Below, one piece after another: positions 7,487-17,342 of a DNA stretch of 64,000 nucleotides (position 1 is its first letter; every line of letters begins with the position of its first letter). Under the pieces are notes generated by a model, which searched no databases, was not told where the DNA came from, and worked only from the letters and a program-made list of their open reading frames with translations. Source of the stretch: Tissierella sp. (GTDB lineage Bacteria > Bacillota > Clostridia > Tissierellales > Tissierellaceae); contig NZ_JAVKTS010000008.1 of assembly GCF_031460495.1 (NCBI RefSeq), positions 1 through 64,000 on the forward strand, in the 5' to 3' direction. The translations under genes and the position numbers were made by a program.

Positions 7487-7909
7487 TTAGTTAATTTTTA
7501 TCTTTGATACTTCTTCAAATAATTCTGATATCCTCTTGTCTTGATTTGTCAAATAAAGGTATCCGAATAAAGCTTCTAGACCTGTAGCATATTTGTAGTC
7601 AATCATATCAGCGTTTTTAGGCATAGTATTAGTCTTAGCATTTCTACCCTTTTTTACAACAGTTTGCTCTTCTTCAGTTAGTATATCTTCTAATTCATGA
7701 ATAATATATGCTTGAGACTTTGCTTTCACATACTTAATGGTTGCTCTATGCAAGTCTTTTACGGATAAACCCTTTTTAAGCAAATAGGTTCTGATTAGTA
7801 ATTCATATACTGCATCTCCTATATATGCTAGTTGCAGAGGAGATAGCATAACTATGTCCTCTGCACTTAGTATTGTGTTCATATCTCTAAATAAATTATT
7901 ATTTTCCAT
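7487..7909 (-). CDS. mrnC: Mini-ribonuclease III
   Basis: The 140-residue protein is the catalytic RNase III-like domain without a dsRNA-binding domain, as in MrnC, which matures 23S rRNA in Firmicutes. The motif LAYIGDAVYELLIRTYLL carries the signature acidic residues, and ATGLEALFGYLYL near the C-terminus carries the second metal-binding Glu. It starts 3 bp after cysS with a weak ribosome site, consistent with translational coupling. A start at the second methionine (residue 10) is possible. The cysS-mrnC-thyX-rlmB order is the ancestral one. Confidence 0.9.
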   Translation of the reverse strand: MENNNLFRDMNTILSAEDIVMLSPLQLAYIGDAVYELLIRTYLLKKGLSVKDLHRATIKYVKAKSQAYIIHELEDILTEEEQTVVKKGRNAKTNTMPKNADMIDYKYATGLEALFGYLYLTNQDKRISELFEEVSKIKIN

Positions 7910-7912
7910 AGG

Positions 7913-9310
7913 CTATATATGTTTCCATTTCACTCCTTCTTGGGTATCTTCCAAGACTATGCCCTTTGCCTTTAGAGTATCTCTTATCTCGTCAGATAGC
8001 TTGAAGTCCTTATTTTTTCTTGCCTCAGTTCTTTTTTTAATAAGCTCTAATATTTCGTCCTCAAGAATTTCATCTTTTTTATTCAATATGCCTAGGACAT
8101 GAGATAATTCTAATAATAAATCATAGGCTTTTTGCACTAATTTTTTAGATGATTTTTCGTCAAGATTCGTGTTTGAGAACTTCACTAATTCAAAGAGACT
8201 TGCAATTGCATCTGCTGTATTTAAATCATCTTCCATACTTTCAATAAAATCATTTTTAAAGCCTTCTATAACTGCTAGCCCACTGTTTCCAGCTTCATCT
8301 AATTCTTTGTCTTCAACCTTACCAAGTAAATATTCTAGATTTTTCTTTCCATTATACAATCTTTCAAGACCATTTTCTATTTGCTTCATTACATCTCTAG
8401 TAAAGTTTATTTGAGATCTATAATGAGCTGAAAGCAAGAAAAATCTCAGGATTTCCAAATCAAATTCTTGCGCAATATCCTTTACAGTAAAGAAATTACC
8501 TAACGATTTCGACATTTTTTGATTATCGACATTTAGCATTGCATTATGCATCCAATAATTAGCAAATGGTTTCTCCGTTAATGTTTCTGACTGAGCGATT
8601 TCATTTTCATGATGTGGAAATTGAAGATCCTCTCCTCCAGCATGAATATCGATTGTATCTCCTAGTAATGACCTTGACATAACAGAACATTCAATATGCC
8701 ATCCCGGTCTTCCGTCTCCCCAAGGACTTTCCCAAGAAGGCTCCCCAGGTTTAGCTTTTTTCCACAGTGCAAAATCTATGGGATTATTCTTTTCTTCACT
8801 AATCTCTACTCTTGCGCCAGATATTAAATCATCAATATTTTTCTTAGACAATTTACCATAGTCTTTTGCCATATCTACATTAAAATAAACATTACCATCT
8901 ACATTATAAGCTGCACCTTTTTCTATTAACCCTTCTATAAAACTTATCATAGGTTGGATAAAATCTGTAGCCTTAGGATGAATTGTTCCTTCTTCATATA
9001 AGTTTAAACCCTTGGCATCTTCCATAAATGCCTCAATATATCTATCAGCGATGACCTTTATTGATGTATTTTCTTCATTAGCTTTATTGATCATTTTATC
9101 ATCAATATCTGTAAAGTTTACAATATATTTCACATTATATCCTCTATACACAAAAAACCTTCTTAGTGTGTCAAATATTACCATAGGTCTTGCATTTCCA
9201 ACATGTATATAGTTGTAAACTGTTGGTCCGCAGGTATACATACTAACCTGACCTTCTACTATAGGTACAAATTCTTCCTTTTTCCTTGTTAGAGTATTAT
9301 AAAGTTTCAT
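7913..9310 (-). CDS. cysS: Cysteinyl-tRNA synthetase
   Basis: This 465-residue class I synthetase charges tRNA-Cys. The HIGH-type motif is HVGNARP (about residues 37-43) inside TCGPTVYNYIHVGNARP, with Cys28 as a zinc ligand. Further zinc ligands are in WHIECSVMS and GGEDLQFPHHENE. The KMSKS loop is intact (KMSKSLGNF). The C-terminal helical bundle and anticodon region are present, so it is full length. The ATG at 9310 follows GAAGGAGGGATAGA. Confidence 0.97.
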   Translation of the reverse strand: MKLYNTLTRKKEEFVPIVEGQVSMYTCGPTVYNYIHVGNARPMVIFDTLRRFFVYRGYNVKYIVNFTDIDDKMINKANEENTSIKVIADRYIEAFMEDAKGLNLYEEGTIHPKATDFIQPMISFIEGLIEKGAAYNVDGNVYFNVDMAKDYGKLSKKNIDDLISGARVEISEEKNNPIDFALWKKAKPGEPSWESPWGDGRPGWHIECSVMSRSLLGDTIDIHAGGEDLQFPHHENEIAQSETLTEKPFANYWMHNAMLNVDNQKMSKSLGNFFTVKDIAQEFDLEILRFFLLSAHYRSQINFTRDVMKQIENGLERLYNGKKNLEYLLGKVEDKELDEAGNSGLAVIEGFKNDFIESMEDDLNTADAIASLFELVKFSNTNLDEKSSKKLVQKAYDLLLELSHVLGILNKKDEILEDEILELIKKRTEARKNKDFKLSDEIRDTLKAKGIVLEDTQEGVKWKHI

Positions 9311-9331
9311 TCTATCCCTCCTTCTTTATGC

Positions 9332-9400
9332 TGAATAACTAATAGTAAATAGCTAAAGACTGAAGCATAAAATCTTCTTATCTTTTAACTATTGGTTATT
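9332..9400. repeat. Imperfect inverted repeat between gltX and cysS
   Basis: GAATAACTAATAGT (9332-9345) pairs with ACTATTGGTTATTC (9387-9400) with one mismatch, enclosing about 41 bp. The flanking TATTTACTATTCACTG words recur in other intergenic gaps of this window. It could be a processing site or a small dispersed repeat; there is no T-tract typical of a terminator. Confidence 0.45.
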
Positions 9401-9409
9401 CACTATTTA

Positions 9410-10900
9410 CTATTCACTGCCTTTGTAATTTTCCATTACATAATTTATTCTCTTCAATATATTTTCCTTGCCAAGTAATATTAGAATATTCACAAACTCT
9501 GGTCCGTGTGCTGTGCCTGTTAGTGCCACTCTGGCTGGCATAAACAAGTTCTTTCCTTTGACTCCTGTTGATTTTTGGATTAGCTTCATAAATCCTTTAG
9601 CATATTCTTCATCTATTACCTCTATATTATTTAACTCTTCTTTGATAGCGGTTAGAACAGTACCAACCTGTTCACCTTTAATAATCTCCAATGCATCTTC
9701 TTCTATGATTTCTACATGATCCTTCAATATAAATTCTACTTTTTCAACTATCTCAGATACTGTGTCTAAGGATTCTTGTACCGTATGAACCAATAGTTTG
9801 ATCCAATCATAGTTATTTTCTACAAAGCTATCATCTATAAGATTTGCTTCAATCAAATAAGGAATAGCCATCTCTGTAATTTTTTCAACTGATGAAGATC
9901 TTATATAATGACCGTTTACCCAGTTTAACTTATCTTTATCAAATATTCCACCAGTTTTTGAAACTCTTTCAAAAGAAAATTTATCAATTAATTCATCCAT
10001 TGATAGAATCTCTTGATTATCGTCGGGACTCCAACCTACTAGTGCTAAGTAATTGATTAGCCCTTCAGCTAAATATCCTTTATCTCTAAAATCTTCTACA
10101 GAAACATCCCCTTGTCGCTTGCTTAACTTCTTTCGATCCTTGTTTAACACAGTAGGAAGATGAACATATACAGGTTTTTCCCATCCAAAGACTTCATATA
10201 AATATATGTGTTTTGGTGTAGATGGCAACCATTCTTCTCCTCTAACTATATGAGTTATTTCCATTAAATAATCATCTACTACTACTGCCATGTGATAAGT
10301 TGGGTATCCATCGGATTTCAGAAGTACTTGATCATCTATGTCATCTGTATTTATTACAATATCCCCTCTAACTAAATCATGAAATTTCACATCATAGTTT
10401 TTAGGTAGTTTTAGTCTGACTACATATTCCTCACCCTTAGCAATTCTTCCTCTTGCTTCTTCTAAAGGTATATTTCTACAAAAACCATCATATTTTGGAA
10501 CTAATCCATTAACTTTCTGTTCTTCACGTACAGCTTCTAATCTTTCTTTAGAGCAGAAACAATAATAAGCATGGCCCTTGCCAATAAGCTCATCTACATA
10601 TTTCTTGTAGATATCCAATCTCTCCGATTGAATATATGGTCCGTGACTGCCTTTTTGTACAATCTTACCATCTTCAATAAATACACCCTCATCGTATTCT
10701 ACCCCTGCCCAATGCAAGGACTCTATTAAATTTTCTATAGCTCCTTCTACAAGTCTCGTTTGATCAGTATCCTCTATCCTCAAAATAAACTTGCCATTAT
10801 TTCGTTTAGCAAATAGATAATTGTATAGAGCTGTCCTAATAGATCCTATATGTATGAAACCCGTTGGACTTGGGGCGAATCTTAATCTAAATTCTTTCAA
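9410..10900 (-). CDS. gltX: Glutamyl-tRNA synthetase
   Basis: This class I synthetase (496 residues) charges tRNA-Glu. The first motif is [20 protein letters not shown] and the KMSKS equivalent is KLSKR, preceded by [15 protein letters not shown] segment is typical of bacterial GluRS zinc/linker regions, and [20 protein letters not shown] is the conserved core. I prefer a TTG start at 10900 because AGGAGG lies 8 bases upstream; the in-frame GTG at 10909 overlaps that site. Full length. Confidence 0.95.
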   Translation of the reverse strand: MKEFRLRFAPSPTGFIHIGSIRTALYNYLFAKRNNGKFILRIEDTDQTRLVEGAIENLIESLHWAGVEYDEGVFIEDGKIVQKGSHGPYIQSERLDIYKKYVDELIGKGHAYYCFCSKERLEAVREEQKVNGLVPKYDGFCRNIPLEEARGRIAKGEEYVVRLKLPKNYDVKFHDLVRGDIVINTDDIDDQVLLKSDGYPTYHMAVVVDDYLMEITHIVRGEEWLPSTPKHIYLYEVFGWEKPVYVHLPTVLNKDRKKLSKRQGDVSVEDFRDKGYLAEGLINYLALVGWSPDDNQEILSMDELIDKFSFERVSKTGGIFDKDKLNWVNGHYIRSSSVEKITEMAIPYLIEANLIDDSFVENNYDWIKLLVHTVQESLDTVSEIVEKVEFILKDHVEIIEEDALEIIKGEQVGTVLTAIKEELNNIEVIDEEYAKGFMKLIQKSTGVKGKNLFMPARVALTGTAHGPEFVNILILLGKENILKRINYVMENYKGSE

Positions 10901-10981
10901 AACTGACACCTCCTAAATTAGTTACCTTATATTATATATCACAAAAAAGAAAGTGTAAACCATCCCCCAAAAATAAGTAAA

Positions 10982-11027
10982 AATACTATATCAAAATTTG
11001 AAATATTTCAGATTTTGATATAGTATT
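10982..11027 (-). terminator. Long near-perfect hairpin terminator after the 53-residue small gene
   Basis: Two 22-bp arms (beginning AATACTATATCAAAAT and ending ATTTTGATATAGTATT) pair with one mismatch around a 2-base centre. On the minus strand it is followed by a T-rich stretch (TTTTACTTATTTTT). It lies 13 bp beyond the stop of the 11040-11201 gene and before gltX. Confidence 0.75.
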
Positions 11028-11039
11028 CCATAAAAATTA

Positions 11040-11201
11040 TTATTGCAGTTTTTCCTTTTTCTTATAAAATTCGATAAAATTATTTTTTTGTTCCAAATGT
11101 GTTATATAGTCATTTTCAGATATTAATGATTTATCCTTTAATATTGATAATATTCCGATAAATTCATCACATAATTCCAACAGCGAAATTTCTAGTTCCA
11201 T
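11040..11201 (-). CDS. Small conserved-looking protein of unknown function (53 aa)
   Basis: An ATG at 11201, behind GGAGGGTGAATCGGTTT, opens a 53-codon frame beginning MELEISLLELCDEFIGIL and ending FYKKKEKLQ, then TAA. The product is charged and predicted helical, with no cysteine pair, signal peptide or membrane segment. A strong terminator follows 13 bp after the stop, and a gene-free AT-rich leader precedes it, so it looks like a genuine monocistronic gene between proS and gltX. I do not recognise the family. Confidence 0.65.
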   Translation of the reverse strand: MELEISLLELCDEFIGILSILKDKSLISENDYITHLEQKNNFIEFYKKKEKLQ

Positions 11202-11537
11202 AAACCGATTCACCCTCCATATTTTCTCTGATTTTTATTATTTTAAATCATGCGGACATTCTCCTCTCAGATTTCTCCTACAACTTCTACCTAAAACAAC
11301 CTAAAGAACAAATAAATAAGCTTTGCATCTAAAAATGATACTACAATAAACACTTAATTGAACAATTAATATTTTGCTAATAAATTATTATATATAGTAT
11401 TCGATATTTGTTAGAAAATTCCTTCTTTTTTTCAAATATTTATATTTTTATTTGTTATATATTCATAATTTCCTATATTTATGATTAATATATGTAAATT
11501 CATTGCATTTGCTTTACATAAAATTGATATAAATACA
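11202..11537. other. Gene-free AT-rich spacer upstream of the small ORF
   Basis: About 340 bp without an open frame supported by a ribosome site. It probably contains the promoter of the 53-residue gene. I see no riboswitch-like conserved core and no clear promoter pair. Confidence 0.5.
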
Positions 11538-11561
11538 CAAATAGTCCTTTTGGGCTATTTG
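11538..11561 (-). terminator. Hairpin downstream of proS
   Basis: CAAATAG...CTATTTG arms with internal CC/GG pairs and an AAAA loop on the minus strand, 22 bp after the proS stop. The following sequence is T-rich but broken (TGTATTTATAT), so termination strength is uncertain. Confidence 0.55.
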
Positions 11562-11582
11562 CATATTTATATACTTGTATAT

Positions 11583-13307
11583 TTATATTTTTAACTTTTC
11601 TTTTTCAAATTCACCTTTTATTAAAGGAATTAATTCAGCAGTGTTAACCTCAAGCTTTTCCTCACTACCTCTAATCGAGTATTCTACGATGGATTCTGTT
11701 GCTCTCTTTCCTACTGTTATTCTAATTGGTATTCCTATTAAATCTCTATCTTTAAATTTAACCCCTGCTCGTTCATTTCTATCGTCTAAAAGTACTTCTA
11801 CACCTAATGATTCCAGTTCTTTATATATCTTTTCTCCTAGATCCATCTGTTCCTCATTCTTTATATTTATTACGGTTACTATCACATGATAAGGTGCTAT
11901 AACTAAAGGCCATATTATCCCTTCATCATCGTGATATTGCTCCACTACAGCTGCAACGGATCTAGAAACTCCAATACCGTAACAACCCATTACAAAAGAT
12001 TTCTCCTTACCATTTTCATCTAAGAACTTTGCATCTAGGTCATCTGAGTATTTAGTGCCTAATTGGAATATATTTCCTACTTCTATCCCTCTATCCATAT
12101 CCAATTTTTCACTGCATTTAGGACATATGTCTCCTTCTCTAACTAAAAGCAAATCTTCTACTACTTCACCTGCAAAGTCTCTTCCATAATTTACATTCTT
12201 CAAATGGTAATCTGTTTCATTCCCACCTACTATTAGATTTTTCATCTTAGAAATTCTAGAGTCTACTAACAATTTTACTTCCTTTTTTAATCCTACAGGC
12301 CCAGTAAATCCTTTGTTAGCCCCAGTAATATCGATTATTATATCTTCTGTAGCCATTTCTAGGTCATGCTCACCAATTCCAAGATGATTACATAGCTTAG
12401 TTTCATTTAACTCCCTATCGCCTGGGATAATAGCTATGACAGGTTTTCCTGCTGCATTAAATACTAAAGCTTTTGCAAAATTACTATGCTCAATTTTAAA
12501 TAATTCTACTAAATCTTCAATAGTTGTAGCACCTGGAGTATATACCTTCTCTAGCTGAAGTTCTTCTGTATCATTATTGTTTATTTCATATTTTACTTCT
12601 GCTTTTTCATCAGTAGCTGCATAGTCACAATGATTACAATATGCCACTAGGCTTTCACCAACATCTGACATAGCCATAAATTCATGAGATACTTTTCCAC
12701 CCATGGCACCAGTATCACCTTGCACTACTTTATATTTTAATTTAAGCCTCTTAAATACTTCATCATAAGCTTCCCACATTACTTGATAAGCTTTTTTCAT
12801 ATTTTCTTCGTCTACATCAAAGCTATAAGCATCTTTCATAATAAATTCTCTACATCTCATTAAACCAAATCTTGGTCTTTTTTCATCCCTGTACTTTGTT
12901 TGAATCTGATATAAATTTAAAGGAAGTTGCTTATATGATTTTATTTCATCCTTTATAAGATTTGTGAAATACTCTTCATGAGTAGGTCCAAGGCAAAATT
13001 CTCTATCATTTCTGTCTCTTAGCCTAAACATCTCAGGTCCAAAATTTTCCCATCTACCTGTTGCTTCCCATATCTCTTTTGGCTGAATAGCTGACATTAA
13101 CAATTCTTGAGAGCCAGCTTTGTTCATTTCCTCCCTAACAATTCCCTCTACCTTCCTTATTACCTTGTATCCCATTGGAAGATAAGAATACACTCCACTA
13201 ACTAGTTTCCTCATCATACCTGATCTAAGAAGCAATTTATGACTTGCTATTTCTGCCTCTGCTGGCATTTCTCTTAAAGTAGGTATATAAAGTTTTGACA
13301 TTTTCAT
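11583..13307 (-). CDS. proS: Prolyl-tRNA synthetase (bacterial type with editing insertion)
   Basis: This 574-residue class II synthetase charges tRNA-Pro and carries the bacterial YbaK-like editing insertion (about residues 235-390; [24 protein letters not shown]). Motif 2 is [25 protein letters not shown] and motif 3 lies in [16 protein letters not shown]. The C-terminal anticodon domain ends with [28 protein letters not shown] leader with T-box features precedes it, so it should be induced by uncharged tRNA-Pro. ATG 13307 is preceded by AAGGAG; a second ATG two codons in is possible. Confidence 0.96.
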   Translation of the reverse strand: MKMSKLYIPTLREMPAEAEIASHKLLLRSGMMRKLVSGVYSYLPMGYKVIRKVEGIVREEMNKAGSQELLMSAIQPKEIWEATGRWENFGPEMFRLRDRNDREFCLGPTHEEYFTNLIKDEIKSYKQLPLNLYQIQTKYRDEKRPRFGLMRCREFIMKDAYSFDVDEENMKKAYQVMWEAYDEVFKRLKLKYKVVQGDTGAMGGKVSHEFMAMSDVGESLVAYCNHCDYAATDEKAEVKYEINNNDTEELQLEKVYTPGATTIEDLVELFKIEHSNFAKALVFNAAGKPVIAIIPGDRELNETKLCNHLGIGEHDLEMATEDIIIDITGANKGFTGPVGLKKEVKLLVDSRISKMKNLIVGGNETDYHLKNVNYGRDFAGEVVEDLLLVREGDICPKCSEKLDMDRGIEVGNIFQLGTKYSDDLDAKFLDENGKEKSFVMGCYGIGVSRSVAAVVEQYHDDEGIIWPLVIAPYHVIVTVINIKNEEQMDLGEKIYKELESLGVEVLLDDRNERAGVKFKDRDLIGIPIRITVGKRATESIVEYSIRGSEEKLEVNTAELIPLIKGEFEKEKLKI

Positions 13308-13319
13308 AATAAAATCACT

Positions 13320-13577
13320 CTCCTTATATTTTTCAACACAAATAAACCTCTCGTCTCTGCTAGAGACGAAAGGTTAGTTCCGTGGTACCACTCTAATAAA
13401 TCCTACAAATATATCAAAAGGATTCACTCAATAGTTATAACGCACTACCGTTTAAGCTTTATCGCTTAAAGACTCTGGGGTAGGTTCAATATCAGTGAGG
13501 ACAGAAGTCTTCCACCATTCAACTTCCTCTCTAGGACCTATAATATTTACTATTTCCCATCTTTGTCTATCTATTAT
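13320..13577 (-). promoter_or_regulatory. T-box leader of proS
   Basis: The minus-strand leader contains the T-box core AGAGTGGTACCACGG (around 13381-13395), which pairs with the CCA end of uncharged tRNA. It is followed by a terminator hairpin at 13345-13375 with arms AACCTTTCGTCTC and GAGACGAGAGGTT. The upstream part folds as stem I; a CCT at 13482-13484, in the context GAACCTACC, is the likely proline specifier. Uncharged tRNA-Pro would stabilise the antiterminator and allow proS transcription. Confidence 0.92.
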
Positions 13578-13582
13578 AACAC

Positions 13583-13611
13583 ATTATACTAATAGAATTT
13601 TACTCTGTCAA
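13583..13611 (-). promoter_or_regulatory. SigA-type promoter of the proS T-box transcript
   Basis: On the minus strand TTGACA (13611-13606) is separated by exactly 17 bp from TATAAT (13588-13583). It starts at the ispF stop codon and ends just upstream of the T-box leader. Confidence 0.85.
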
Positions 13612-14088
13612 TTATTTTCTTTTTTCAAGCAAACAAACGCTATATGAAGAGATTCCCTCTTCTCTTCCTTCAAAACCTAACCATTCAGTAGTAGTAGCTT
13701 TAATGTTGATGTTCTCTATGGCTGTATTTAGTGTTTCTCCAATTATATTCCTCATGTCTTCTATATGTGGAGCCATCTTTGGTCTTTGGGCAACAATGGT
13801 TGCATCAATATTACCAATATTATATCCCATTTCATTCATCAATATGTTCACTTGAGATAAAAGATAAATACTAGATATGTCTTTGTACTTATTATCTGTA
13901 TCTGGAAAATGCTTTCCTATATCTCCTAGTCCTAAGGCTCCTAAAATACTGTCCATTATTGCATGTACAAGTACATCTGCATCAGAATGACCTAGTAAGC
14001 CTTTCTCAAAGGGAATATCTATACCACCTATTATTAACTTTCTATCATCTACAAGTTGATGAACATCATATCCTAATCCAATCCTCAT
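13612..14088 (-). CDS. ispF: 2-C-methyl-D-erythritol 2,4-cyclodiphosphate synthase
   Basis: This 158-residue MEP-pathway enzyme cyclises CDP-methylerythritol phosphate to the cyclodiphosphate. The zinc site DVH (residues 8-10, GLGYDVHQL) and the motif [31 protein letters not shown] are complete, as is [15 protein letters not shown] at the end. It follows ispD by about 20 bp. Together they supply two steps of isoprenoid synthesis by the non-mevalonate route. Confidence 0.97.
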   Translation of the reverse strand: MRIGLGYDVHQLVDDRKLIIGGIDIPFEKGLLGHSDADVLVHAIMDSILGALGLGDIGKHFPDTDNKYKDISSIYLLSQVNILMNEMGYNIGNIDATIVAQRPKMAPHIEDMRNIIGETLNTAIENINIKATTTEWLGFEGREEGISSYSVCLLEKRK

Positions 14089-14108
14089 ATTATCACCTAA
14101 TTTGTATT

Positions 14109-14849
14109 TTATCTGCTTTGAAACAAAAATTCTCTCCTACTATAAAGCATATCTTTATCTTTAAATAATGATTCAGCAAGAATAATATCTTCTGGAGTAG
14201 TTATCTTTATATTATCATAAGAACCCATAATCATCTTTACATCATATCCTATTCTCTCTACTATAGAACTGTCATCAGTACCAAAATATTTATCATTTAT
14301 TGCATTTTCATACCCTTTAATTAAGATATGTTTTTTAAAACATTGGGGTGTCTGAGCGGCCCATAGTAAAGATCTTTGTGGAGTCGATTGGATTTTGTCC
14401 TCTCCACTTACTACTTTAATGGTATCTGTTACAGGTACTCCTATAACACATGACCCATGTTCAACTACACCTTCAATTCCATCTTCAATATTTTCATTTT
14501 TTATAAAAGGCCTAGCTCCATCATGAGTCAATACTATGTCAGTCTTTTCATTTAATGCTAATATACCATTATATATAGAATCCTGTCTTTCCTTTCCACC
14601 TCTAATTATATTGGAAACTTTATTGAATTTATACTTTTTCACTATTTCTTTTCTACAATAATCAATTTCTTCTTCTTTAGATACTAATATTATTTCGTCA
14701 ATGTATCTGCATTTCTCAAATTTCTCTATTGTATGTGCAAGTATTGGCTTCCCATCAATTGCAATAAATTGTTTGTTAATTCTACTACCCATTCTGTTAC
14801 TCATTCCTGCAGCAGCAATAATTACAGATACAAAGTAATTTTTATACAT
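14109..14849 (-). CDS. ispD: 2-C-methyl-D-erythritol 4-phosphate cytidylyltransferase
   Basis: The 246-residue nucleotidyltransferase attaches CMP to methylerythritol phosphate. The nucleotide-binding loop reads [19 protein letters not shown] near the N-terminus, followed by [38 protein letters not shown] and GTDDSSIVE, all typical of IspD. The C-terminus is slightly longer than usual (RREFLFQSR). Its start is 79 bp past the terminator of the PIN/TRAM gene, and it is cotranscribed with ispF. Confidence 0.96.
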   Translation of the reverse strand: MYKNYFVSVIIAAAGMSNRMGSRINKQFIAIDGKPILAHTIEKFEKCRYIDEIILVSKEEEIDYCRKEIVKKYKFNKVSNIIRGGKERQDSIYNGILALNEKTDIVLTHDGARPFIKNENIEDGIEGVVEHGSCVIGVPVTDTIKVVSGEDKIQSTPQRSLLWAAQTPQCFKKHILIKGYENAINDKYFGTDDSSIVERIGYDVKMIMGSYDNIKITTPEDIILAESLFKDKDMLYSRREFLFQSR

Positions 14850-14927
14850 CTTATCACCTCTTAGACATTATAGCATAGACTTTTCAAACATTAAACAGCT
14901 ATTTATAGTTTACCCAAAAAGAAAAAA

Positions 14928-14945
14928 AAGACCCAATTGGGTCTT
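14928..14945 (-). terminator. Rho-independent terminator of the PIN/TRAM gene
   Basis: The palindrome AAGACCCAATTGGGTCTT overlaps the stop codon of the PIN/TRAM gene. On the minus strand it runs straight into a TTTTTTTT tract, a textbook terminator. Confidence 0.88.
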
Positions 14946-16038
14946 AGACAGCTCTATCTATCATTGATTTTGGTTTAGCAAATATCATCCTACCTGCGGA
15001 TGTCTGAAGTACAGATGTAACTACAACATCTATTGTTTCTCCAATAAATTTTCTACCACTTTCAACTACTATCATAGTCCCATCATCTAAATACGCAAGT
15101 CCTTGCCCCAGTTCCTTGCCGTCTCTTACCACTTGAACCAACATCTCTTCTCCTGGTAATACTACTGGCTTCACTGCATTTGCTAACTCATTTATATTAA
15201 GCACAGCAATGCCTTGGACTTCTGCCACCTTATTTAGATTGTAGTCATTAGTTATTATCTTTCCCTTAAGTAGTTGAGTTAATTTCAATAGTTTAGAGTC
15301 TACTTCCTGAACATCATCAAATTTTTTGTCATTAATTATGACTTCAACATCTAATTCTTTTTGTATTTTATTTAAAATATCCAACCCTCTTCTTCCCCTA
15401 TTTCGTTTTAATGAATCAGAAGAATCTGCAATATGTTGCAACTCTTCCAATACAAATACTGGTATAATAAGGGGTCCTTCAATAAATCCTGTCTTACAAA
15501 TATCAGCTATCCTACCATCAATAATAACCGATGTATCTAATATTTTCGGAATGTATCTATTTTGAGTCTTTGCTTTATCCCTAGGATTCTTTCTAATATT
15601 ACCTAATGAGGACGATATATCTTCCCTTTTCCTATGGGGAATAGTTAATCCTAAATATCCAAACATGCTATACAACAAAATTGATGCAATTAAACCAACA
15701 TAAGGTATGCCTAAGTTATTCAAAGGTTGAGTTAATAAAAAAGCAATTATTAATCCAACAATTAATCCAACAGAGGATATAGTAATATCATAAGCAGAAA
15801 ATTTCTCCAATTCCTTCTCAATAATACTGATTAATTTTCTGCCTCTACTAATAAACCTTGACGATAAAGCAAAAAATATAATTCCAAATAAAATTGAAAC
15901 CCCAAGATTTAATGCTAATGTAAGCCATCCATCTCTGGGCATTGTTATAATTCCCAAATTTACAAATAGAGATAATATACTATATCCTAATAGCATCCCC
16001 AGTAGCCCAATCACTACCTTCAAAATCTTTCCAATCAT
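14944..16038 (-). CDS. YacL-family membrane PIN/TRAM-domain protein
   Basis: About 364 residues. The N-terminal ~130 residues hold four hydrophobic segments (for example ILKVVIGLLGMLLGYSIL). Then a PIN nuclease-like domain begins with KILDTSVIIDGRIADI, with further acids in LLKLTQLLKGKIITNDYNLN. A C-terminal TRAM domain covers about the last 60 residues (GEEMLVQVVRDGKELGQG). This order is that of B. subtilis YacL, of unknown exact role. I chose ATG 16038 because AGGAGGTGAATTG precedes it; an upstream in-frame ATG at 16071 lacks a ribosome site. It lies between carD and ispD, as in many Firmicutes. Confidence 0.9.
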   Translation of the reverse strand: MIGKILKVVIGLLGMLLGYSILSLFVNLGIITMPRDGWLTLALNLGVSILFGIIFFALSSRFISRGRKLISIIEKELEKFSAYDITISSVGLIVGLIIAFLLTQPLNNLGIPYVGLIASILLYSMFGYLGLTIPHRKREDISSSLGNIRKNPRDKAKTQNRYIPKILDTSVIIDGRIADICKTGFIEGPLIIPVFVLEELQHIADSSDSLKRNRGRRGLDILNKIQKELDVEVIINDKKFDDVQEVDSKLLKLTQLLKGKIITNDYNLNKVAEVQGIAVLNINELANAVKPVVLPGEEMLVQVVRDGKELGQGLAYLDDGTMIVVESGRKFIGETIDVVVTSVLQTSAGRMIFAKPKSMIDRAV

Positions 16039-16109
16039 CAATTCACCTCCTATTACTCTATTTATTTCCAATAATAATTATTATAAACCTATTTTATAAA
16101 ATTTACACA

Positions 16110-16640
16110 TTAATTTTCTTCTATTTCTATTTCTACTTCTATTAATTCATCTTCATCTCCTTCATGGCTTACAGCTTCTATAATTAATTGTTCTATATGT
16201 TCTAGATCTTTATCTGAAACTAAAACCATTTCTGAAAGAAGCATCTGTTTAGCAGAGCTTAGCATTTTTCTTTCCCCTGTAGATAAACCTTTTTCCATAT
16301 CCAGCATCAATAGGTTTCGTACTACAGCTGCAATCTCAAAAATATCTCCTGATTTTATCCTATCCATATTGATTCTATATCTTCTGTTCCAATTCTGAGG
16401 CATTGATGATTTATTACCTTTAAGTATAGAAATAACTTTTTCCAGTTCAGCATTGTTGATTATCTCTCTTACTCCTACATCATCAACATTATCAACTGGA
16501 ACCATAACCTTCATATCTCCAATAGGCATTCTCATTATAAAGTATTTTCTTTTTTCACCTAGAATTTCTTTTTCTTCTATGGATTCAATTACTCCAGCCC
16601 CGTGCATAGGATATACAACTTTATCTCCAATATTAAACAT
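16110..16640 (-). CDS. CarD-family transcriptional regulator
   Basis: The 176-residue protein has an N-terminal CarD/CdnL RNA-polymerase-interacting Tudor-like domain (FNIGDKVVYPMHGAGVIESIE, then VPVDNVDDVGVREI) and a helical C-terminal DNA-binding domain containing NWNRRYRINMDRIKSGD and TGERKMLSSAKQMLLSEM. CarD proteins bind the RNA polymerase beta subunit and modulate open-complex formation. An acidic tail (about residues 165-176) is rich in Glu. Two tandem SigA-like promoters lie directly upstream. Confidence 0.92.
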   Translation of the reverse strand: MFNIGDKVVYPMHGAGVIESIEEKEILGEKRKYFIMRMPIGDMKVMVPVDNVDDVGVREIINNAELEKVISILKGNKSSMPQNWNRRYRINMDRIKSGDIFEIAAVVRNLLMLDMEKGLSTGERKMLSSAKQMLLSEMVLVSDKDLEHIEQLIIEAVSHEGDEDELIEVEIEIEEN

Positions 16641-16671
16641 TCAAAAACCTCCTATTTTACCTTCTTACTCT

Positions 16672-16736
16672 ATTATACATTAATTTGAGCTGAAAGTAAA
16701 GTTTATATTTTATCATAGTCTTATTTCTGTTGTCAA
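16672..16736 (-). promoter_or_regulatory. Tandem SigA-type promoters upstream of carD
   Basis: On the minus strand the upstream promoter is TTGACA (16736-16731), an 18-bp spacer and TAAAAT (16712-16707). The downstream one is TTTACT (16700-16695), 17 bp and TATAAT (16677-16672). Both point at carD. Confidence 0.7.
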
Positions 16737-16813
16737 TGCTTTTTACTAATATTATGAAAGTAATTATTATCAAATTTTTAAAAATTATTTTTATAAATAA
16801 TTTATAGAAATAT

Positions 16814-16843
16814 TTGACAACTCCTTGTCCTCATAAGTATAAT
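16814..16843 (+). promoter_or_regulatory. SigA-type promoter of the DUF1573-like gene
   Basis: TTGACA at 16814-16819 and TATAAT at 16838-16843, separated by 18 bp, 38 bp upstream of the GTG start at 16882. Confidence 0.82.
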
Positions 16844-16881
16844 GAAAATATAGCAAATAACTTTTGACAGGAGTGGACAAT

Positions 16882-17298
16882 GTGAATGACAATATTATAA
16901 TCACAGATACAGAGTCAACATGTGTAAATTTCCAGGCCGAAGTCTCTCAAGTTCTTATTAGACATAAAAGCATTTTAGATGTAACAACTAAACTTGATGA
17001 GTATAATGCCCGTATTAATAGAGCTGTAGCCAAATCTGTAACTTCTTGTGGATGTATTTCTATTCATGCTACTAAGCAAGACTATAGCAATGATTCTTTT
17101 GAAGAAATGCTAAATACAGTTAAAACTCATATTGAAGGGAAGATTTGCGACAGTTGTAAAGATGTTCTTTACGAGGAAATAGGTTCTTATATCTTTTACC
17201 TAGCCGCTCTTTGCAATACATTAGATCTAAGCTTAGATGATATTATTAAAAAAGAATATGATACAATTAAAACATTAGGAGTATTCAGTTTAAAATAG
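16882..17298 (+). CDS. Conserved clostridial protein, probably of the group annotated DUF1573
   Basis: A 138-residue protein transcribed away from carD and toward radA. It has a heptad-like region LIRHKSILDVTTKLDEYNARINRAVAKS, a cysteine pair in SCGC, another in CDSC, and a C-terminal IGSYIFYLAALCNTLDLSLDDIIKKEYDTIKTLG that recalls MazG-type nucleotide pyrophosphohydrolase helices. Function is unknown. GTG 16882 is chosen because AGGAG lies 8 bases upstream; an in-frame TTG at 16864 overlaps that site. Small proteins of this look occur next to radA/carD in Clostridia; the family name is from memory. Confidence 0.7.
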   Translation: MNDNIIITDTESTCVNFQAEVSQVLIRHKSILDVTTKLDEYNARINRAVAKSVTSCGCISIHATKQDYSNDSFEEMLNTVKTHIEGKICDSCKDVLYEEIGSYIFYLAALCNTLDLSLDDIIKKEYDTIKTLGVFSLK

Positions 17299-17342
17299 TA
17301 AAAGACGCATATTGTAGATTTACAAATGTGAATTGTAACTTA

